A stretch of DNA of 64,000 nucleotides, taken from Nymphaea colorata. Lineage: Eukaryota; Streptophyta; Magnoliopsida; Nymphaeales; Nymphaeaceae. The stretch is from the NCBI RefSeq assembly GCF_008831285.2, contig NC_045148.1, positions 2,170,001 to 2,234,000 of the forward strand. Direction: 5' to 3'. The notes below the pieces were generated by a model. The model made no database searches, had not been told where the DNA came from, and worked only from the letters and a program-made list of their open reading frames with translations. Positions 62,675 through 64,000 of this stretch are shown piece after piece. The translations under genes were made by a program, and so were the position numbers. Position 1 is the first letter of the stretch; each line of letters starts with the position of its first letter.

Positions 62675-63319
62675 ATGGTGAAGAACAAGAAGGAGAAGAA
62701 GGTGAACGTCTCGGGGAAGCCTAAGCACTCCCTTGACGTCAACCGTAGTAACAGCCAGGATGGCGACACCCGCAGTTCTGCCACGGTTCGCCGCCTCAAG
62801 ATGTACAACAGCAGGCCTAAGCGGAACCGCAAGGGCAAGATCCTCAAGCACGAGCTCCAGTCGAAGGAGCTCCCCGCCACTGACATCCAGCCTGACCGCC
62901 GCTGGTTCGGTTTGTGCTTCAACCCCCTTCCTGCTCTCCCTCTTGTTGGTTGGGCTTGGCATCCTTTTTTCTCCTCATTTACTTCCACTTAAGAGTTAGG
63001 AGTAACTGTGGGGTATCGGTTACAAAACAATGGCAACCGTTTTGACTTGAAAACATGGTCACCCTGGCTTGCTCAGCCAAGCCATGGAAGCTTATGGTTG
63101 TTTTGATTTTTGGTGCCGGTCTAATTAATCTGTTTGCAGATCATGTATTCAAGTCTAATTGGATCCGAAACGTGGTCATTTGCAGGGAATACGAGAACTG
63201 TAAAGCAGAAAGAGCTTGAGATTTTTCGTGAGGAGCTTCAAAGCAGACTTTCCAACAATTACAATGTTATCCTGAAGGAAAGGAAGCTACCACTTTCCCT
63301 TCTGAATGATCACACCAAG
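62675..63319 (+). CDS. NUG2: nucleolar/nuclear GTP-binding protein 2 (NOG2/NUG2), 5' part
   Basis: Two coding exons are visible: 62675-62909 and 63186-63319 (donors GTTTGT and GTACAC; acceptor TTTGCAG). They give the first 123 residues, in frame and phase 0 at the end. They cover the NGP1NT-type N-terminal domain: a basic MVKNKKEKK start, TVRRLKMY, RPKRNRKGK, PDRRWFGNTR, then the KQKELEIFREEL and NYNVILKERKLPLSLL signatures. The family is a circularly permuted GTPase that acts in pre-60S ribosomal subunit maturation and nuclear export, in nucleolus and nucleoplasm. The GTPase motifs (G4-G5-G1-G2-G3) lie downstream, outside the window. The ATG at 62675 matches the family start; the open frame extends upstream but without family sequence. 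Confidence 0.93.
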
Positions 63320-64000
63320 GTACACGTACTTTTCTAATTTTTTTCAACTTCCATCTATGTGTTTGTGTGCATGTGCAGTGGAGAGAGTCATTGAACCTAT
63401 TTAGATATGTTGGGAGACAAACTAAAATATATGGTTAGAAAGGGTAAATGAGGCAGCTGAAACTGAAATGTCCAGCATTGGGCATTTCAATGGCCATTGA
63501 TTTCTTTTAAGTCAAACAGCTGGTCCGTGTTAAAATTTTTTTTACTACAAGACCAGTGTAAATAGTGAGCTGGTTTTGAGAAGGAATACACATGCATAAC
63601 TATATAAATAGCAAAAACGACAAACTTATGTCTATTCAGATGGATTGGGGTTGATCAGAAACAACCTTATGGTCGAAGGAATCATTTGAAGGCGTGGGAC
63701 TTAATACTGATTTCAAATGTAAAGTTCTCCTAACTTACAATATTGGGTTTCCAATCTAGATTCCTATTCAGATGATAGTGGTTGGCAGACAATATATGGA
63801 CCTGACAAGACAAGTTTTTGGTCTGTTCCTTCTTCTATTTTTTGGATCCTATATTCTCATTCAAACTTCAAACTCAAATTTGTTTATATTGGATGGAACA
63901 TATCTTACATCTTTATTCAAGTACCTTCTAGTCATCCAGTGTATTCAAAATTGAATCTACAACAATATGGGTTGTTCTTACCTGTTTGCATTTGTCAACT
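63320..64000 (+). other. start of NOG2 intron 2
   Basis: At least 681 nt following donor AAG/GTACAC. I see no further coding match before the window ends. Confidence 0.7.

Noticed and set aside
62552-62999. Open frames on both strands over NOG2 exon 1
   Set aside because: Shadows of the true plus-strand exon, whose frame matches the NOG2 N-terminus.

Overview
The window is nuclear DNA of a flowering plant. It holds split genes with GT-AG (and one GC-AG) introns, a LITTLE ZIPPER gene, a plant GT29 sialyltransferase-like gene and two plant-type purple acid phosphatase genes. These sit in AT-rich sequence full of (TA)n, (CT/GA)n and (CA)n microsatellites and small non-autonomous transposons. 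I cannot name the lineage from sequence alone. I see no bacterial, organellar or viral gene block and no CRISPR array.

Layout. (1) 328-6259, minus: a two-exon mitochondrial acyl carrier protein gene with a 5.5 kb GC-AG intron; the usual phosphopantetheine serine reads as methionine. (2) 6260-9261: intergenic, with one unidentified coding-like patch at 7517-7714. (3) 9262-16126, minus: a four-exon R3H-SUZ RNA-binding protein gene with a TATA-like box upstream. (4) 16288-25761: repeat-rich intergenic sequence with several copies of a MITE family attached to (TA)n arrays. (5) 25762-26931, minus: an apparently intact single-exon GT29 gene (SIA1/MGP2-like). (6) 27300-36508: intergenic, with a hAT-like terminal-inverted-repeat element and relatives. 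(7) 36509-36772, minus: a LITTLE ZIPPER (ZPR) gene with a possible coding or 5' UTR exon upstream. (8) 38222-43976, minus, and 53352-58116, plus: two complete purple acid phosphatase (PAP) genes arranged head to head. They have five exons each, with exons 2, 3 and 4 of identical length (292, 569 and 89 nt). The plus-strand copy ends in KDEL. (9) 43977-53351: the 9.4 kb between the PAP genes holds two Harbinger/Tourist-like MITEs, a tRNA-like SINE and an A-B-A-B minisatellite. (10) 62675 to beyond 63319, plus: the first two coding exons of the nucleolar GTPase NOG2/NUG2, probably with a spliced 5' UTR starting near 60.5 kb; the gene leaves the window.

The genes are unlinked housekeeping or regulatory functions: mitochondrial lipid synthesis and complex I, RNA binding, Golgi glycosylation, HD-ZIP III control, phosphate metabolism and 60S ribosome assembly. 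Only the two PAP genes are related, as an inverted local duplication. I did not find a convincing new multi-gene system. The best leads are the KDEL-ending PAP, the Ser-to-Met acyl carrier protein, and the repeat families that recur across the window.
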